In this document: piece by piece, positions 35,596 through 36,772 of the stretch | Layout: each line of letters opens with the position of its first letter | Numbering within the stretch: the stretch's first letter is position 1 | NCBI GenBank assembly: GCA_015999875.1 | Contig: JAECRG010000002.1 | Coordinates: 154,148-190,919, forward strand | Direction: 5' to 3' | DNA: 36,772 bases | Origin: Candidatus Saccharimonadota bacterium | GTDB taxonomy: Bacteria; Patescibacteriota; Saccharimonadia; Saccharimonadales; Saccharimonadaceae | Program-made: the position numbers and the translations under genes | Notes under the pieces: generated by a model | Told to the model about the DNA's origin: nothing | Database searches by the model: none | What the model saw: only the letters and a program-made list of their open reading frames with translations

Positions 35596-36772
35596 CTAAG
35601 CGGTCTGCTCTACTAGGAAGTTATCAAATTGCCAAGTTGTATCTGTGGCATGACCTGCGCTGAAGCCAGCAAATCCAGAAGGCTTTGTGCCTGTGTATGT
35701 TAGCGTGTCGGTAGCTACGCCGTTGATCCACATCGTGACTACTGCACTTGTGCCGTTTGTATCCCATTGTGCGCTTACTCCAACAGTGTCACCTGGTGTT
35801 ACCGTTGTCGATGGACCTTGGGCAGCAGCACCTCCGCTGTCGACGAGATTAAGGCGAGCACCTAGTAATTGTGAAACCGAGGTCTGCGTGACGCGCACTC
35901 CAAGAGCTGTCGTGCCCGAACTGCCGACAGCCGATCGTGCACAGTCAATGAGTAGTAGAGCGGTTGTCGAAGATAAAGTTGTTAGTTTTTCTGTAATCTT
36001 GATACTTGCACGCGCATCAGCGAAACCGGTTGCCACCGCAGCGGTTGAATAGCCAGGTGATGCTCCGGCGCGAAGTATACCGCCAGAAACGGTAAACTTA
36101 TCGGTGTTTGATGCAAGTGCATAATTCTTGGTTGCGCCACCGTTTACGGTGTCTGTTGCACGATTTGGCGTGCCATAGAGGCTGCCTGATCCTGTGAAGG
36201 AGTCAGAGGTGTATGTCGACCATGCTGCCGATGGGGTGACGCTTGCTGAGGCTGAAGACTGAGCTGATCGATTGCCCGCTGCGTCGTAGGCGGCAACCTT
36301 GAAGCTGACTGCTGTTCCATTGCTGAGTCCTGTGACGGTCATGGGGCTTGTTGAGTTTGTAGCAGCGACAGCCGAGTAGCCGTCGACTGAGCTGTAGGCT
36401 TCGTATCCGACGACAGCGACATTGTCTGAGGAGGGTGTAAAGCTAAGGGTTACTGAGCTGTCGCCAGCTATAGCACTTGGCGTACCTGGTACACTAGGTG
36501 CCGTTACGTCACCTTCTGTCACGAGCGCGTATCCTCGTGATTTAAACTCATGTTCGATGGCTGCATTAAGTATATTGTAGCCGGCGTCATTGAGATGTAG
36601 TGTGTCGGTGCGAAGTTGCGACGGAGTGACACCATTTGCAATATCAGTCGTGTCTTGGCTGGTCAGAGTGTAACCAAGCGCGGTGACGACATTTGGGTCA
36701 CGTACCCATGCCGCCACGTCGACAAAGTTACTGGCGAAGGCGTCACGTATAGCTGCATTTACCGCATCAAGC
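35596..36772 (-). CDS. Secreted SGNH-type hydrolase with FN3 and lectin-like domains (N-terminus outside window)
   Basis: C-terminal 391 residues of a larger protein; the frame is open to the window edge. The first part carries the end of an SGNH/GDSL hydrolase domain: DTLHLNDAGYNILNAAI holds the D-x-x-H catalytic block. A fibronectin type III domain follows (PSVPGTPSAIAGDSSVTLSF to NRSAQSSASASVTPS). The final ~215 residues are Ser/Thr/Gly/Ala-rich and look like a jelly-roll carbohydrate-binding domain ending TTWQFDNFLVEQ. Such proteins are exported and act on cell-surface or environmental glycans; the substrate is unknown. Nucleophile Ser, oxyanion residues and signal peptide would lie upstream and cannot be seen. 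Confidence 0.83.
   Translation of the reverse strand, partial: LDAVNAAIRDAFASNFVDVAAWVRDPNVVTALGYTLTSQDTTDIANGVTPSQLRTDTLHLNDAGYNILNAAIEHEFKSRGYALVTEGDVTAPSVPGTPSAIAGDSSVTLSFTPSSDNVAVVGYEAYSSVDGYSAVAATNSTSPMTVTGLSNGTAVSFKVAAYDAAGNRSAQSSASASVTPSAAWSTYTSDSFTGSGSLYGTPNRATDTVNGGATKNYALASNTDKFTVSGGILRAGASPGYSTAAVATGFADARASIKITEKLTTLSSTTALLLIDCARSAVGSSGTTALGVRVTQTSVSQLLGARLNLVDSGGAAAQGPSTTVTPGDTVGVSAQWDTNGTSAVVTMWINGVATDTLTYTGTKPSGFAGFSAGHATDTTWQFDNFLVEQTA

Noticed and set aside
1-36772. CRISPR arrays, tRNA/rRNA genes, transposases, integrases, alternative genetic code
   Set aside because: No direct-repeat arrays, cloverleaf-like T-arm sequences or mobile-element genes were seen, and UGA ends several genes with clear ends, so code 25 is not used.

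Overview
This window reads as a piece of a Candidatus Saccharibacteria (TM7, Patescibacteria/CPR) chromosome. That placement is an inference from several things: dense, compact gene packing; UGA used as a stop; many short genes without recognisable relatives; a DUF5652 protein; and a Cyo-type terminal oxidase paired with a type II NADH dehydrogenase, a known trait of some Saccharibacteria. No rRNA, tRNA, CRISPR array, transposase or integrase is visible.

Layout. 1-2.6 kb (minus): a PAS-containing membrane histidine kinase followed by its response regulator, which is cut by the window edge. 2.7-3.65 kb: an NADPH-dependent FMN reductase divergent from an HxlR regulator, with palindromes between them. 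3.64-9.8 kb (minus): ndh and then a complete cyoABCDE operon, together a two-enzyme respiratory chain (NADH to quinone to O2). 9.8-11.6 kb: yaaA, chaB and a flavodoxin-fold protein, a stress or redox group. 11.65-15.2 kb (minus): a coiled-coil protein, an alpha/beta hydrolase and an MMPL/RND exporter. 15.3-20.2 kb: a ThrE-type exporter, a small membrane protein, an FKBP isomerase, a DUF2130 coiled-coil protein, a DUF5652 protein and an SRAP-domain protein that has lost its catalytic residues. 20.3-26.9 kb: an island of mostly orphan small genes separated by strong hairpins, including a duplicated 49-bp hairpin element, a six-cysteine mini-protein and a 22-residue lysine-rich peptide; the one recognisable member is a divergent Maf-like protein. 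26.9-28.9 kb (minus): an ArsR - luciferase-like oxidoreductase - F420/NADP-reductase-like operon. 29-35.5 kb: orphan genes, a winged-helix/Nudix fusion with a degenerate Nudix box, a polytopic membrane protein with a His/Asp motif, and an HdeD-like protein. 35.6 kb to the end (minus): the C-terminal part of a secreted SGNH hydrolase with an FN3 domain and a lectin-like domain, cut by the window edge.

How the genes work together. NDH-2 does not pump protons, so in this locus proton export would come from the bo3-type oxidase. No quinone-synthesis gene is present here. ndh and cyo each have a promoter with the same TTGCAT -35 hexamer and an 18-bp spacer, which suggests parallel expression. Many other genes have a TATACT-like -10 box 6-7 nt before the start codon and no Shine-Dalgarno sequence. 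This suggests that leaderless transcripts are common, beside a second class of genes with clear AGGAGG-type sites.

Most interesting observations: the catalytically dead-looking SRAP protein, the repeated hairpin element, the recurring leaderless promoter architecture, the island of small orphan genes with structured flanks, and the quinol-site substitutions in CyoB.
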